Below, piece after piece: positions 34,310-43,130 of a stretch of 64,000 nt of DNA (within the stretch, counting starts at the first letter, position 1; every line of letters begins with the position of its first letter). Under the pieces are notes generated by a model. The model was not told where the DNA came from and ran no database searches. It worked only from the letters and a program-made list of their open reading frames with translations. The DNA lies in assembly GCF_025464955.1 (NCBI RefSeq), contig NZ_JAODNM010000076.1:1-64000 (forward strand), in the 5' to 3' direction. A program made the translations under genes and the position numbers. The DNA comes from Amycolatopsis sp. Its GTDB lineage: Bacteria > Actinomycetota > Actinomycetes > Mycobacteriales > Pseudonocardiaceae.

Positions 34310-34933
34310 ATGGCACGGTGGGAGGGCAACGCCCCTGGTCGGCTCGAACAAGCTGCACTGGCCCTGTTCGAGGAGCAGGGCTACGACCGCACCACGGTCG
34401 CGCAGATCGCTCAGCGCGCGAATCTCACCGAGCGGTCGTTCTACCGGTGGTTCGCCGACAAGCGGGAAGTGCTGTTCGGCGGCAGTCAGGAACTCGAGGC
34501 GCAGTTCGTCGCGGCCATCGACACCGTGCCCGTGAGCACCGGTGCGCTGCCGACGCTGCTGGCCGCATTCGCCACCGCGCCGCGGGTGTTCCGCCCACGC
34601 GAGTTCCTGCTGCGGCGAGCGGCGGTCATCGCAGCCAACCCTCCGCTGCACGAACGCGAACTGATCAAGCTCGTCTCGATCTCCGAGGCGATCGCCAACG
34701 CCTTACTGCACCGTGGCTGCGATCGGGATACCGCGCGGCTGGCCACCGACATCGGTTTGGCTGTGCTGCGGCTGGCCACCGAACGGTGGATGGCCGAGGA
34801 ACACGCCGACTTGGCCGACTTCGCCGAGGCACTGTCGGTCAGCGCGGCCGATCTGCTCGCGGTTGCCACCGGCCGTCCGGTCAAATCTCACCAACACCCA
34901 CACCCCCAATCACCCGGGTGCGGTCAACTCTGA
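34310..34933 (+). CDS. TetR-family regulator
   Basis: The 207-residue protein has a clear helix-turn-helix (ALALFEEQGYDRTTVAQIAQRANLTERSFYRWFADK in outline) and a helical C-terminal domain. The last about 15 residues are His/Pro-rich and lack family likeness. Its targets are unknown; the palindrome at 34280 suggests autoregulation. It follows the GH3 gene by 110 bases on the same strand but has its own promoter. Confidence 0.9.
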   Translation: MARWEGNAPGRLEQAALALFEEQGYDRTTVAQIAQRANLTERSFYRWFADKREVLFGGSQELEAQFVAAIDTVPVSTGALPTLLAAFATAPRVFRPREFLLRRAAVIAANPPLHERELIKLVSISEAIANALLHRGCDRDTARLATDIGLAVLRLATERWMAEEHADLADFAEALSVSAADLLAVATGRPVKSHQHPHPQSPGCGQL

Positions 34934-35581
34934 CGAACATTCGCGGCCAGCTCACCCGAACGAAACCGGGGCCAATTCGACTCCTTCGCCGGTGCCGTTG
35001 ACGTTCGGTTTGGGTGTTACCGCGCGGTCGGGCGATTATCGCATTCAACGCTATCCTCCCAGCTGCGAATCATCACGCGCTATGTAAAGACCACAGAACC
35101 GATATGCATCTCATGCATATCGCGTACCAGAATTCCATCCCAGAGTCCAGCGACTACGAAATCGCCTGCGGATCAGACTCGCAAATCCAGACCACCAACG
35201 GCTGCCACCTGCATGCGGAGTTGGCGTGCGAAGCTGTCGGCCTCGCGGTGAAATGTGACCTGAGCAGCAACAATGCTGCCTTTCACGCTGATCCAGGTGC
35301 CCAGTACACCTCGACCACCTTCCGCTGCGTTCGCCTACCTCGACTACTCCAACCACGACCGTCCACATTCGACATTCGAATACCGGCACCCCACGAAGCC
35401 CGCATGAGCTATCGTCGAGATATCGCCCTCGTAGTGTGGAACCCTGATGTCCGGTTCTCGGGGGAACCGCACAGGTACAGACAGCGCCGAAACGGACCAA
35501 ATAAGCCGCGGCGGGCAGGCGAATCGGAAGTCAGCACAGTTCAACGCCATAGCAAGCCGCCATTGTCCTCAAGGAGGATTC
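34934..35581. other. Gene-free region with IS3 remnant
   Basis: These 650 bases hold no intact gene. GC content drops around 35020-35180. The only recognisable coding signal is the transposase fragment at 35278-35407. Confidence 0.6.
35278..35407 (+). mobile_element. IS3-family OrfB remnant (C-terminal)
   Basis: One frame reads AFHADPGAQYTSTTFR, the DDE-transposase stretch normally near HSDRGSQYTS. From 35330 the next frame continues with FAYLDYSNHDRPHSTFEY and ends at a TGA at 35405, matching the OrfB end (YNxxRPHSxLGY). The two pieces are joined by a frameshift and the rest of the gene is missing. It is in the same orientation as the OrfA fragment at 27748. Confidence 0.75.
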
Positions 35582-36003
35582 GTGACCAAGAACATCGTCA
35601 TCACCAGGGCATCGAGCGGGTTCGGCGCGCTGACCGCGCGTGACCCTCGCGGACGCCGGCCACACCGTCTACGCCGGTATGCGCGACGCCACCGGAACAG
35701 ACGCCGCCGCGGTCGTCGAACTCGATGAATATGCACAGGCGCACTGGGTCAACCTGCACGCACTCGCGATGGACGTGACCGACGAGCCGATGGTCAAACG
35801 CCGCGATCAAGCGGATCATCGAAGTCGCCCGTCAGATCGTACGCGTTGTCGGCCTGCTCAAGGGCGAACGGCCCTTCCGCGTGCACATCGACCCCTTGCA
35901 CGACGGAGCGGAAGAAGTATTCGATCTCGGCGACCGCATCCGGGCCGATTTCTTCAAGCGCATCGGCTTCGACGACCTCCTCACACCCAGGATCGGAAAA
36001 TGA
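35582..36003 (+). pseudogene. Short-chain dehydrogenase pseudogene with internal deletion
   Basis: A perfect AAGGAGG precedes the GTG at 35582, and the product starts TKNIVITRASSGFGALTAR, with Arg in place of the first Gly of ITGASSG. The frame then shifts near 35640 and continues as TLADAGHTVYAGMRDATG to MDVTDEPMVK. From there it jumps to the C-terminal end (IKRIIEVARQIVRVV, then RPFRVHIDPLHDGAEEV and FDDLLTPR). The middle of the enzyme, with the YxxxK site, is gone. It cannot be functional. Confidence 0.88.
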
Positions 36004-36089
36004 GCGCCGAACCGGCTAGCCGCGCGACAGGCACTTCGTCCATTTTCAGGCAGCCCGATTCCTGAGCGACAAGGGAGCAGACCGGCCCC

Positions 36090-36524
36090 TCAGTCCAGAC
36101 AGAACTCGTTGCCCTCGATGTCCTGCATCCCGATGCACGACTCGTTTTCGCCATCGGCAAGCAGTACTCGCTCGCGTACCGCGCCGAGCGCGACCAGTCG
36201 GGCGCACTCGGCCTCGAGAGTGGCGAGGCGCACTTCACCCACGAGCCCGGTGCCGACCCGCACGTCAAGATGCTGCCGATTCTTGACGACCTTGCCTTCG
36301 GGAACGCGCTGGAAGTACAGCCGCGGGCCCACGCCTGAGGGATCAATGCACGCGAACGCCGAACCCTGATGCTCAGGCGGCAGCGAGCGATCGAAATCGT
36401 CCCAAGTGGCGAACCCCTCCGGCGGCGGCGGTACGACGTACCCCAACACCTCGCACCAGAAACGCGCGACGCGCTCGGGATCCGCACAATCGAAGGTGAC
36501 TTGGAACTGCTTGACCGATGCCAT
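36090..36524 (-). CDS. VOC (glyoxalase-fold) family protein
   Basis: The 144-residue protein has a single VOC-type domain with paired beta-alpha-beta-beta-beta modules: KQFQVTFDCADPERVARFWCEVLGY, then LYFQRVPEGK, HLDVRVG and MQDIEGNEFCLD. His in HLDV and Glu in GNEF are the usual metal-ligand positions. Members include antibiotic-binding proteins and dioxygenase-like enzymes; the role here is not known. The ATG at 36524 is preferred to the upstream start at 36572. Confidence 0.82.
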   Translation of the reverse strand: MASVKQFQVTFDCADPERVARFWCEVLGYVVPPPPEGFATWDDFDRSLPPEHQGSAFACIDPSGVGPRLYFQRVPEGKVVKNRQHLDVRVGTGLVGEVRLATLEAECARLVALGAVRERVLLADGENESCIGMQDIEGNEFCLD

Positions 36525-36604
36525 CGGTCCACCATAGTGGCGCGTGCCGTCCATCGAGACTCCGGATATCAACGCCTCACTCAGAGGCAGTGCTGATCCC
36601 CCGC

Positions 36605-37180
36605 CTATCGGCGGAGGGAGAAACTGAAGTCGCCGGACGACTTCCCGGTGAGGCGGTGCGTCGACGAGAGGGCGCCGTCGGCGACGAGCCTTTGCACTTC
36701 AGCGCGCGAAACGTCCAACCCGACAGACAGCAATGTGGTCAGTCTGATCGGGATTCGCTGGGCGAAGCGGACCGATGTATCGATCACCTCGGCTTCCGAG
36801 ACGTCGACCGTCGGCTTCTGGAGAGCCCACGCCCCGTCCCAATCGAGTGTGACGCTGTTTCGACGTAGCAATCCCGGATCCCCCAGCAGCTTCGCCGCGA
36901 GTTCGACGTCATTGTCGTGGAATCGGTTCAGGGTCGACGGATCTATGGCACGGACGTGGACTCGTTCCAGGACAGTCAACTTGATGGTCTCCCCACATCC
37001 GACGCACAGTGCCAGAAGCCAGACGTCGAGGAGCTTGCGGTTCGCGTTGACGCGGAACTTTCCGTGTGCCCGATACTGCGCCGACGTACAGCTCAGGCAG
37101 CGGCGACGGATGAGCGGCAGGCCCGTTGGGTATACCAGCCACTGCGTCGCGAGTCGTCGTGCTATTTCGTTGTTGGTCAC
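36605..37180 (-). CDS. DUF1062-like zinc-ribbon protein
   Basis: The roughly 191-residue protein fits the DUF1062 family as I remember it: GLPLIRRRCLSCTS, GKFRVNANRKLLDVWLLALC, VGCGE, KLTVLERVHVR and FHDNDVELAAKLL. Two CxxC pairs (CLSC and CVGC) suggest a zinc ribbon. The function of the family is not known. The start is uncertain: GTG 37180 fits the family N-terminus, and an ATG at 37294 would add 38 unrelated residues. Confidence 0.7.
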   Translation of the reverse strand: MTNNEIARRLATQWLVYPTGLPLIRRRCLSCTSAQYRAHGKFRVNANRKLLDVWLLALCVGCGETIKLTVLERVHVRAIDPSTLNRFHDNDVELAAKLLGDPGLLRRNSVTLDWDGAWALQKPTVDVSEAEVIDTSVRFAQRIPIRLTTLLSVGLDVSRAEVQRLVADGALSSTHRLTGKSSGDFSFSLRR

Positions 37181-37715
37181 CGAAGGATGCCAATCTGCTG
37201 CGACATTTCCGTGCGGAGACGGCGCTCCGCGGAAGGAATCCGCGCATGACGGAGATGCGAGTGACGGGCCGTGTGTCACGACGGCGCGCATCACTCGCTT
37301 GGTCTCTGCGGGATATCAGTGCTCGAGAGAGCAGGGGCCCTACCCCGAGCGCACGCTGCGGACATGGTCCGATGGGGCCACCGGCGGAAGCTGATTCAGC
37401 TCCCTGTACTGGCCTCGGAACTCATGGCGTGCCTACTCGGCGCGGTGGATGTCTCAGTCGGTGTACAACGGCCTGTCCTTGGTCGGTGTCCAGAACGCAG
37501 GCGTCTCGGTCGCGCGGATCACACAGCGCGGCGGGAGGCCTGCACCCAGCTCCGGCAGATGCCATGGGGAGCTGGGGAATGTCATCCGGCGACGCTAGCA
37601 GCGCGACGCCGGACGACTCCACCGATTATCGACCCGGGCCGCGCTCCTGCTCAGCCGGCAGATCGTCGAGCCGGAAGATCAGCTCCATCAGCAAGGGGCC
37701 TGCTCGGACACGCGG
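37181..37715. other. Gene-free region, nothing recognised
   Basis: Several frames stay open through these 535 bases but none gives a recognisable protein. It lies between the DUF1062-like gene and two pseudogene pieces and is probably decayed sequence. Confidence 0.4.
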
Positions 37716-37952
37716 TCACGGGCTCGAGCGCAGCGCCTCGACCGGTTGCATCCGGGCCGCCCGCAGCGCCGGGTACAGGCCGGCGAGGAGGCCGACCACC
37801 GCGCCCGCCACGGGAGCACCTGCCACCAGCGACAGGTTGAGCACCGGCGTCCACTTGTCGACGGCGGAGATCACCACCACCGCGACGATTCCGGCGCTGG
37901 TGCCGAGGACCCCGCCGATCAGGCCGACCTCCTTGATTGCGGACGCCAAGGC
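37716..37952 (-). pseudogene. FtsX/MacB-type ABC permease, C-terminal fragment
   Basis: The minus strand encodes IGGVLGTSAGIVAVVVISAV and GLLAGLYPALRAARMQPVEA, then a TGA. This is the last two membrane helices and the conserved end of MacB/FtsX-type permeases. The upstream 300 or more codons are missing, and the fragment stops where the M20 coding region starts on the other strand, so a deletion joined the two. Confidence 0.85.
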
Positions 37953-37953
37953 T

Positions 37954-38802
37954 ATGAGCGATGACCTGGCCCAGTTCCGGCACCGCTTGCACCGCGAGCC
38001 CGAAGTCGGCCTGTACCTGCCGCGGACGCAAGAGAAAGTGCTCGCCGAACTGGACGGCCTTCCACTGGAGATCACCACCGGCGACGCGCTGTCCTCGGTG
38101 ACGGCCGTGCTGCGCGGGCACCGCCCAGGACCGACCGTCCTGCTGCGCGGGGTGGACTACGCCGCAGCCGGGCCGCAGATGCACGCCTGCGGCCACGATC
38201 TGCACACCACGATGCTCGTCGGCGCCGCGCGGCTGCTCGCGGCCAACACCCACCGGTTCGACGGTGCTGTTGTCCTGATGTTCCAACCTGGCGAGGAGAG
38301 CGACAACGGCGCCGGATACATGCTGGCCGAAGGGGTCCTGGACGCCTCTGGGCAGCGCCCGGTAGCGGCCTACGCGATGCACGCGGTGTCCGCCGGCACC
38401 GCGCACGGCGTCTTCACCACCCGGCGCGGGCCGATGCTCGCGGCCGGCGATGTGCTCTCCGTGACCGTGCACGGACCCGGTGGCCACGGTTCCGAGCCAC
38501 ACCGGGCGAAAGACCCGATTCTCGCCGCCTGCGCGATGGTCAGCGCCCTACAGGTGACGGTGACCCGGCAGTTCGACGTCTTCGACCCGGTGGTGATCAC
38601 CGTCGGCACAGGAGCGTTCGTCCTGCTCGGTGCCTGCGCACCTGGTGCGGATCCCGAATCGGCCGCCAACAACCATTCCCCCGCGGCCGTCTTCGACGAC
38701 GGCGTCCTGGCCGACGGCGCGGCTCTCTACACCGAATTGGCCCTGCGGAGGCCAGCCGCCCGGCCTGTCGTCGAGGAGGTCGTCAGCGCTGAGCAGGCCT
38801 GA
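37954..38802 (+). pseudogene. M20 family amidohydrolase with two internal deletions
   Basis: The frame is open for 282 codons from the ATG at 37954 and starts like a normal M20D amidohydrolase (FRHRLHREPEVGLYLPRTQE). Metal-site stretches MHACGHDLHT, QPGEES and AMHAV are present. However LLRGVDYAAAGPQMHACG lacks the usual DMDALP segment. After VVITVGT about 110 residues are missing, including the second half of the lid domain and the GSEDF site, before GAFVLLGA and the last metal-site-like NNHSP. Family members are about 400 residues. Both deletions are in frame, but the product should be inactive. Confidence 0.78.
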
Positions 38803-38839
38803 CGCCTATCGTCAGGGGCAGAGAAGGAAAGGAACAGCG

Positions 38840-39163
38840 ATGACCCCTTCATTGCCCACTCCCGTTGACACCCTGCTCAAGGCCGCGAACAAGAACGAGT
38901 CGGGTGCTTTTCTCGACTCCTTCGCCGCCGACGGCGTCGTCGACGACTGGGGCCGGGAGTTCCGCGGCCGGTCGGCGATCCAGGGGTGGAGCGACAAGGA
39001 GTTCATCGGGGTCCGGGTATCGCTCGAGGTCACCGACGTCACCGAGCAGGGTGGCGCGTGGACGGTGACCGCCATTGTCGGGGGCGACGGCTTCAACGGC
39101 CCGAGCCACTTCACCTTCGAAGTCGACGGCTCTCTGGTCAAGCGGATGACGATCCGCGAGTGA
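38840..39163 (+). CDS. NTF2/SnoaL-like small protein
   Basis: The 107-residue protein has the cone-shaped NTF2-like pattern: TLLKAANKNESGAFLDSFAADGVVDDWGREFRGRSAI in outline at the start and HFTFEVDGSLVKRMTIRE at the end. GAAAGGAA precedes the ATG. Such proteins bind or transform small molecules. Its stop overlaps a GTG that could start the nitroreductase, so the two are likely one unit. Confidence 0.8.
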   Translation: MTPSLPTPVDTLLKAANKNESGAFLDSFAADGVVDDWGREFRGRSAIQGWSDKEFIGVRVSLEVTDVTEQGGAWTVTAIVGGDGFNGPSHFTFEVDGSLVKRMTIRE

Positions 39164-39204
39164 CTGCCGACCACGACCCGGCACCGAGCGGAGCGACTTT
39201 GCAC

Positions 39205-39810
39205 ATGGATTTCAGGGACGTGGTACGCCGGCGGAAGATGGTCCGGTCCTTTACCGACGAGCCCGTCGCCGCCGACGTGGTGCAGCGGGTTCTGGACACC
39301 GGGCGCCGCGGGCCGAGCGCAGGTTTCAGCCAGGGTATCGAGTTCGTCGTAGTGGTCGACCACGAGACGCGACAAAGGATCGCGGCACCGGCACAGGAGA
39401 CGCTCGACATATCCGGCCACCACAACTTCATCGCCCAGGCACCGGCGCACATTGTGGTCTGCGTCAGTCCGGAGGTGTATCGCTCACGCTACCGGGAGCC
39501 GGACAAGGGAAAAGTCCGCGGCAAGATCGACGACGACGCGCTGTGGGTCGTTCCATACTGGTACACCGACGCGGGCGCCGCGATGAACCTGATGCTGCTG
39601 GCGGCCGTCGACGAAGGAATTGCCGCGGCCTTCGTCGGTGGCGACGGCGATCTACTGCACGAGCTGCTGGCGATCCCGAAGGAGTTCATCCCCATCGGCA
39701 TCGTCCTGCTCGGACATGCGGCCCCGGACGCCGGGCAGTACGGCGATGTGAGCGCACGACGGATACCCCGGCGTCCATATCACGAGGTTGTCCACGAAGG
39801 ACACTGGTAA
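39205..39810 (+). CDS. Nitroreductase-family flavoenzyme
   Basis: The 201-residue protein starts MDFRDVVRRRKMVRSFTDEP, the typical FMN-binding opening of nitroreductases. It continues with RRGPSAGFSQGIEFVVV, DAGAAMNLMLLAAVDEGIAAAFV and FIPIGIVLLGHAAPD. It would use FMN and NAD(P)H to reduce a small substrate. A GTG at 39160 that overlaps the upstream stop would add 15 residues; the ATG at 39205 matches family starts better. Confidence 0.85.
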   Translation: MDFRDVVRRRKMVRSFTDEPVAADVVQRVLDTGRRGPSAGFSQGIEFVVVVDHETRQRIAAPAQETLDISGHHNFIAQAPAHIVVCVSPEVYRSRYREPDKGKVRGKIDDDALWVVPYWYTDAGAAMNLMLLAAVDEGIAAAFVGGDGDLLHELLAIPKEFIPIGIVLLGHAAPDAGQYGDVSARRIPRRPYHEVVHEGHW

Positions 39811-40123
39811 GGCCCTGATTCTGTCGGATGTTCGCCGGCGGTGGCGGGCTGTTGGAAATGCCTATCGGGAGCCAGGGTCCTCGCGGTCCTGAGGGTGGCA
39901 GGACCAGGCGCTCGTACGTCTGGCGGCTTACCGCGAAGCTACGACCGACGACCCGACGGGAAGCCGATGACGATCGAGGTCGACCTTGCCGGTTTGCGCT
40001 CCCGCTCGTCGAACCGGTCGGGGACGCACCCCCCGCACGATCCTGTTCCTTCACGGATCGCGACCGCGGAAAGCCCGATCAAAACGGCTCTCGTCAAGGC
40101 GGGCCCCAGCCGTGCGTCCGGGT
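39811..40123. other. Gene-free region between convergent genes
   Basis: No gene, repeat or clear terminator is recognised in these 313 bases between the nitroreductase and SDR 3' ends. Confidence 0.4.
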
Positions 40124-40855
40124 TCAGGTCAAGGGCACGCCGTCGCGGAAGAACCCGCCCGTGGGGCCGTCGTGGGGCAGCGTCGCGGCCCACACGATGC
40201 CGCGGGCGCTCTCGGAGGCCGGGCGCGCGTCGGCTTCGTCGCCGCGCTCGGGGTGAGTAGCGGTGTCGCCTGGGTCGACGGAGTTGACGAGAATCGGCGT
40301 GTCCTTCAGTGCTCGGGCGAGCACTTCGGTGAGGACGTTGAGGACGTGCTTGGCGAACGAGTGCGCGGGGGCGCGCAGACTCGCGCGCAGGTCTAGGCCG
40401 GCGGCGATCTGCAGCGCGGAAACGCTGGAGACGTTGACGATGCGGGCGGCGGGTGCCGCGGTGAGCACGGGCAGCATCGTCTGGACCAGCTGCCAGGGCC
40501 CGAGCACGTCGATGTCCAGTGCCGAGCGGACGGCGTCGATGTCGGCTTCGAGCGCGGAGAGGGCGGTGAAGTCGACGACGTCGCTGGCATTGTTGATCAG
40601 CACGTCGAGGTGGCCGAAGGACCGGGTGAGGTGCTCGGTGGCCTCGGTCAGGCTGGATGCGTCGGTGAGGTCGAGGCGCAGGGCGGTCGCTGGGTAGCCG
40701 TCGTGGCGGAGTTGAGCGGCTAGGGGTTCGGCTCGGGAGACGTCGCGGGCCGTGAGAATCACGTGGTAGCCCTGCTCGGCCAGTTGGTGAGCGACCGCGA
40801 AACCGATGCCGCCTGCGCGGCTGGTTCCGGTGATCAGGGCAGTCTTCGTCGTCAC
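40124..40855 (-). CDS. SDR-family protein with catalytic Tyr replaced by His
   Basis: The 243-residue protein has a Rossmann start (ALITGTSRAGGIGFAVAHQL), DVLINNASD, and the serine in IVNVSSVSAL. The catalytic YxxxK motif reads HSFAK: His165 (codon CAC at 40363-40361) stands where Tyr is expected, while Lys169 is kept. Loss of the general acid should strongly reduce normal oxidoreductase activity. The C-terminus (VDPGDTATHPERGDE and GPTGGFFRDG) is family-like. Its start overlaps the MFS stop by four bases, so it is the second gene of the efflux operon. Confidence 0.85.
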   Translation of the reverse strand: MTTKTALITGTSRAGGIGFAVAHQLAEQGYHVILTARDVSRAEPLAAQLRHDGYPATALRLDLTDASSLTEATEHLTRSFGHLDVLINNASDVVDFTALSALEADIDAVRSALDIDVLGPWQLVQTMLPVLTAAPAARIVNVSSVSALQIAAGLDLRASLRAPAHSFAKHVLNVLTEVLARALKDTPILVNSVDPGDTATHPERGDEADARPASESARGIVWAATLPHDGPTGGFFRDGVPLT

Positions 40856-42321
40856 GGCAATACACTTTTCGGTGCTTGGTGAGGGGCTTGCTGGGAGTGC
40901 TTGGGCAGGAGCCCGACCAGCAACAGGGCCAGCAGGTAGAGGCCGGCGCAGATGCCGAACACCAGCTCGGCGGCGGCGAAGTAGGACGGGTCGGCGGGCG
41001 CTCCGACGCGGGCGAAGAACACGGTGCCGAGCGCGGCGACACCGATCGCGCCGGCGAACTGCTGGGCGGCGTTGAGCACGCCCGCTCCGGTGCCGACCTC
41101 TTCGGTGGTGGCGTCGCCGAGGATGAAGTCGAACAACGGGATGAACAGCAGGCCGGAACCGACTCCGGTGACGAACAGGGCCGGGGTCAGCTTCCAGACG
41201 GTGATGGCGTCACCCCAGTGTGCGGTGGACCACCAGAGGGCGAGCAGGCCGATGACGGCGATGGCCAGTCCCAGGTGCAGGTTGGTGCGTCCGAGCTTCT
41301 CGGCGAGCACGGCACCCGAGAGCAGGGTGGCGGCCGCGGTGCCTGCTGCCCAGGGGATCAGCGCGAAGCCGGTGTGCAGCGGTGTCCAGCCCATACCTGA
41401 CTGGAGCAGCAGGTTGACGACCAGGACGAACGCGCTGAGCGAGGCGTAGAACCCTCCGACGATCAGCAGGCCGACGACGAAGCTGCGCTTGCCGAACAGC
41501 GACGGGGTGATGACCGGGTGGCTGCTGCGGCGTTCGGACACGACGAACAGCCCGAAGGACACCAACCCGGCGACGATCATCAGGTAGGTCCACGCGGGCC
41601 AGCCCAGGTCGCGTCCCTGGATGAGCGGCACGATCAGCAGCGCCGAGCCTGCGGTGAGCAGGGCCACGCCTCGGAGGTCGAGGCGTGCGCTGCGGTCCTC
41701 GCCACTGTGCCGGGGCAGAACGAACCAGCCGAGTACACCGGCGAGGACACCGAACGGGACGTTGATCAGGAAGATCGAGCGCCACTGGCTGCCGAACAGG
41801 TCCAGGTGCAGCAGCCAACCGGCCAGGATCGGCCCGGCCACCATGGCGAGCCCCATGATCGGGCCGAACGGCGTCAGTGCCTTGCGCAGGTGCTCGGGCG
41901 GGAAAACGATCTTCACCAGTGCCATGCCCTGCGGGATCATCACGGACCCGAACAGGCCCTGGAACAGGCGAGCGGCGATCAGGAAGCCGGCGCTGGGCGC
42001 CAAGCCGCAAGCCAGTGACGCGACGGTGAAGCCCGCCATGCCGAGTAGAAACAGCCGGCGGCGGCCGAGCAGGTCGCCGAGCCTGCCGGAGGTGATCAGG
42101 CCGAGGGCGAAGGCCGCGGTGTAGGTGGACAGCACCCACTGCAGGGTCATCGGCCCGCCGCCGAGGTCGGCGCGGATCGAGGGGCCGGCGAGGTTGGCGA
42201 CGCTGCTGTCGATGAGGTCCATCAGGTCGGCGATGACCACGGCCACCAGGACCAGCCATGCCTGACCGAGGGGAAGCGGGGCCGCACGGGCCGGCTTCAA
42301 CGAACATTGTTCAGAATTCAT
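40852..42321 (-). CDS. MFS drug efflux transporter, DHA2 (14-helix) type
   Basis: The 489-residue protein has about fourteen membrane helices. Motif A-like GRLGDLLGRRRLFLLG lies between helices 2 and 3, DSSVANLAGPSI is in helix 1, and LIAARLFQGLFGSVMIPQGM is the DHA2 antiporter motif. It would export drugs or toxic metabolites with proton exchange. It is divergent from a TetR gene; the promoter between them has TTGACA with a palindrome directly after it. Confidence 0.92.
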   Translation of the reverse strand: MNSEQCSLKPARAAPLPLGQAWLVLVAVVIADLMDLIDSSVANLAGPSIRADLGGGPMTLQWVLSTYTAAFALGLITSGRLGDLLGRRRLFLLGMAGFTVASLACGLAPSAGFLIAARLFQGLFGSVMIPQGMALVKIVFPPEHLRKALTPFGPIMGLAMVAGPILAGWLLHLDLFGSQWRSIFLINVPFGVLAGVLGWFVLPRHSGEDRSARLDLRGVALLTAGSALLIVPLIQGRDLGWPAWTYLMIVAGLVSFGLFVVSERRSSHPVITPSLFGKRSFVVGLLIVGGFYASLSAFVLVVNLLLQSGMGWTPLHTGFALIPWAAGTAAATLLSGAVLAEKLGRTNLHLGLAIAVIGLLALWWSTAHWGDAITVWKLTPALFVTGVGSGLLFIPLFDFILGDATTEEVGTGAGVLNAAQQFAGAIGVAALGTVFFARVGAPADPSYFAAAELVFGICAGLYLLALLLVGLLPKHSQQAPHQAPKSVLP

Positions 42322-42339
42322 GATCTAAGTTCTAATAGG

Positions 42340-42358
42340 CGAACTACGTTCGTGTCAA
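42340..42358 (-). promoter_or_regulatory. Promoter/operator of the MFS operon
   Basis: On the minus strand a perfect TTGACA -35 (42358-42353) is followed directly by CGAAC-TAC-GTTCG (42352-42340 region), a palindrome lying in the promoter spacer. A second GAAC-ATT-GTTC occurs at 42302-42312 inside the MFS start. A repressor bound at the first site would block the promoter, as expected for the divergent TetR. Confidence 0.6.
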
Positions 42359-42373
42359 GCTATAGTGGTGGCC

Positions 42374-43120
42374 ATGCCTGCTGACCCCCGCCAGCTCCGC
42401 GCGGCCCGCCACGCCCAGCCCGAGCCGACCGCGCCGCCGACGCGGCGCAAGACACCCATCACGGCCGACCGGATCATCGACGCCGCGCTGCAGGTCATCG
42501 CCACTGAGGGTTACGACGCGCTGACGATCCGCCGGGTCGCCGCCGTGCTCGACACCGGGCCGTCTTCGCTGTACGCGCACATCGTCAACAAGGACGATCT
42601 CGATGATCTGCTCATCGGCCGGCTCTGCGCCGAGATCGAGCTCCCCGAACCCGACCCGGCCGCGTGGCGCCGGCAGGTCCTCGACGTGTACGGCCAGATT
42701 CGCGACCAGTACCTGAAGTACCCCGGCGTCTCCCGCGCCGCCATGGCCATGGTTCCCACCCACCTCGAAACACTGCGGGTCGGCGAAGGAATCCTGGCGA
42801 TCCTGCTCGCCGGAGGCATCGAAGTTCAGACTGCCGCCTGGGCACTCGACGCACTCACCCTCTACGTCAGCGGCTACACCCTGGAGCACTCACTTGTGCA
42901 ACAGCGCCAGCAACATCCCGACGACGACTGGGTTCTCAGCCGAGAAGAACTCGTCGACCGGTTCAGCGCCTTACCCGCCGACCGCTTCCCCAACACCCGA
43001 CGTTACGCAGCCGAACTGACCTCCGGTACCGGGCATGACCGATTCGACTTCACCCTGAGCCTCATCATCGACAACCTCGCACCACACCACCGGGCCGCAA
43101 ACCTCCCGGCCGCGGACTGA
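42374..43120 (+). CDS. TetR-family regulator of the efflux operon
   Basis: The 248-residue protein has a basic lead (PTRRKTPITADRII), a helix-turn-helix (IATEGYDALTIRRVAAVLDTGPSSLYAHI in outline) and a long C-terminal domain of the type seen in TetR-class drug sensors. It is divergent from the MFS gene, with 52 bases between starts and a palindrome inside. It probably represses efflux until the drug binds. Confidence 0.9.
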   Translation: MPADPRQLRAARHAQPEPTAPPTRRKTPITADRIIDAALQVIATEGYDALTIRRVAAVLDTGPSSLYAHIVNKDDLDDLLIGRLCAEIELPEPDPAAWRRQVLDVYGQIRDQYLKYPGVSRAAMAMVPTHLETLRVGEGILAILLAGGIEVQTAAWALDALTLYVSGYTLEHSLVQQRQQHPDDDWVLSREELVDRFSALPADRFPNTRRYAAELTSGTGHDRFDFTLSLIIDNLAPHHRAANLPAAD

Positions 43121-43130
43121 CCGCGCCCCG

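Noticed and set aside
37181..37715. A protein-coding gene on either strand in this gap
   Set aside because: Frames stay open only because of base composition. None shows a start with ribosome site or recognisable motifs.
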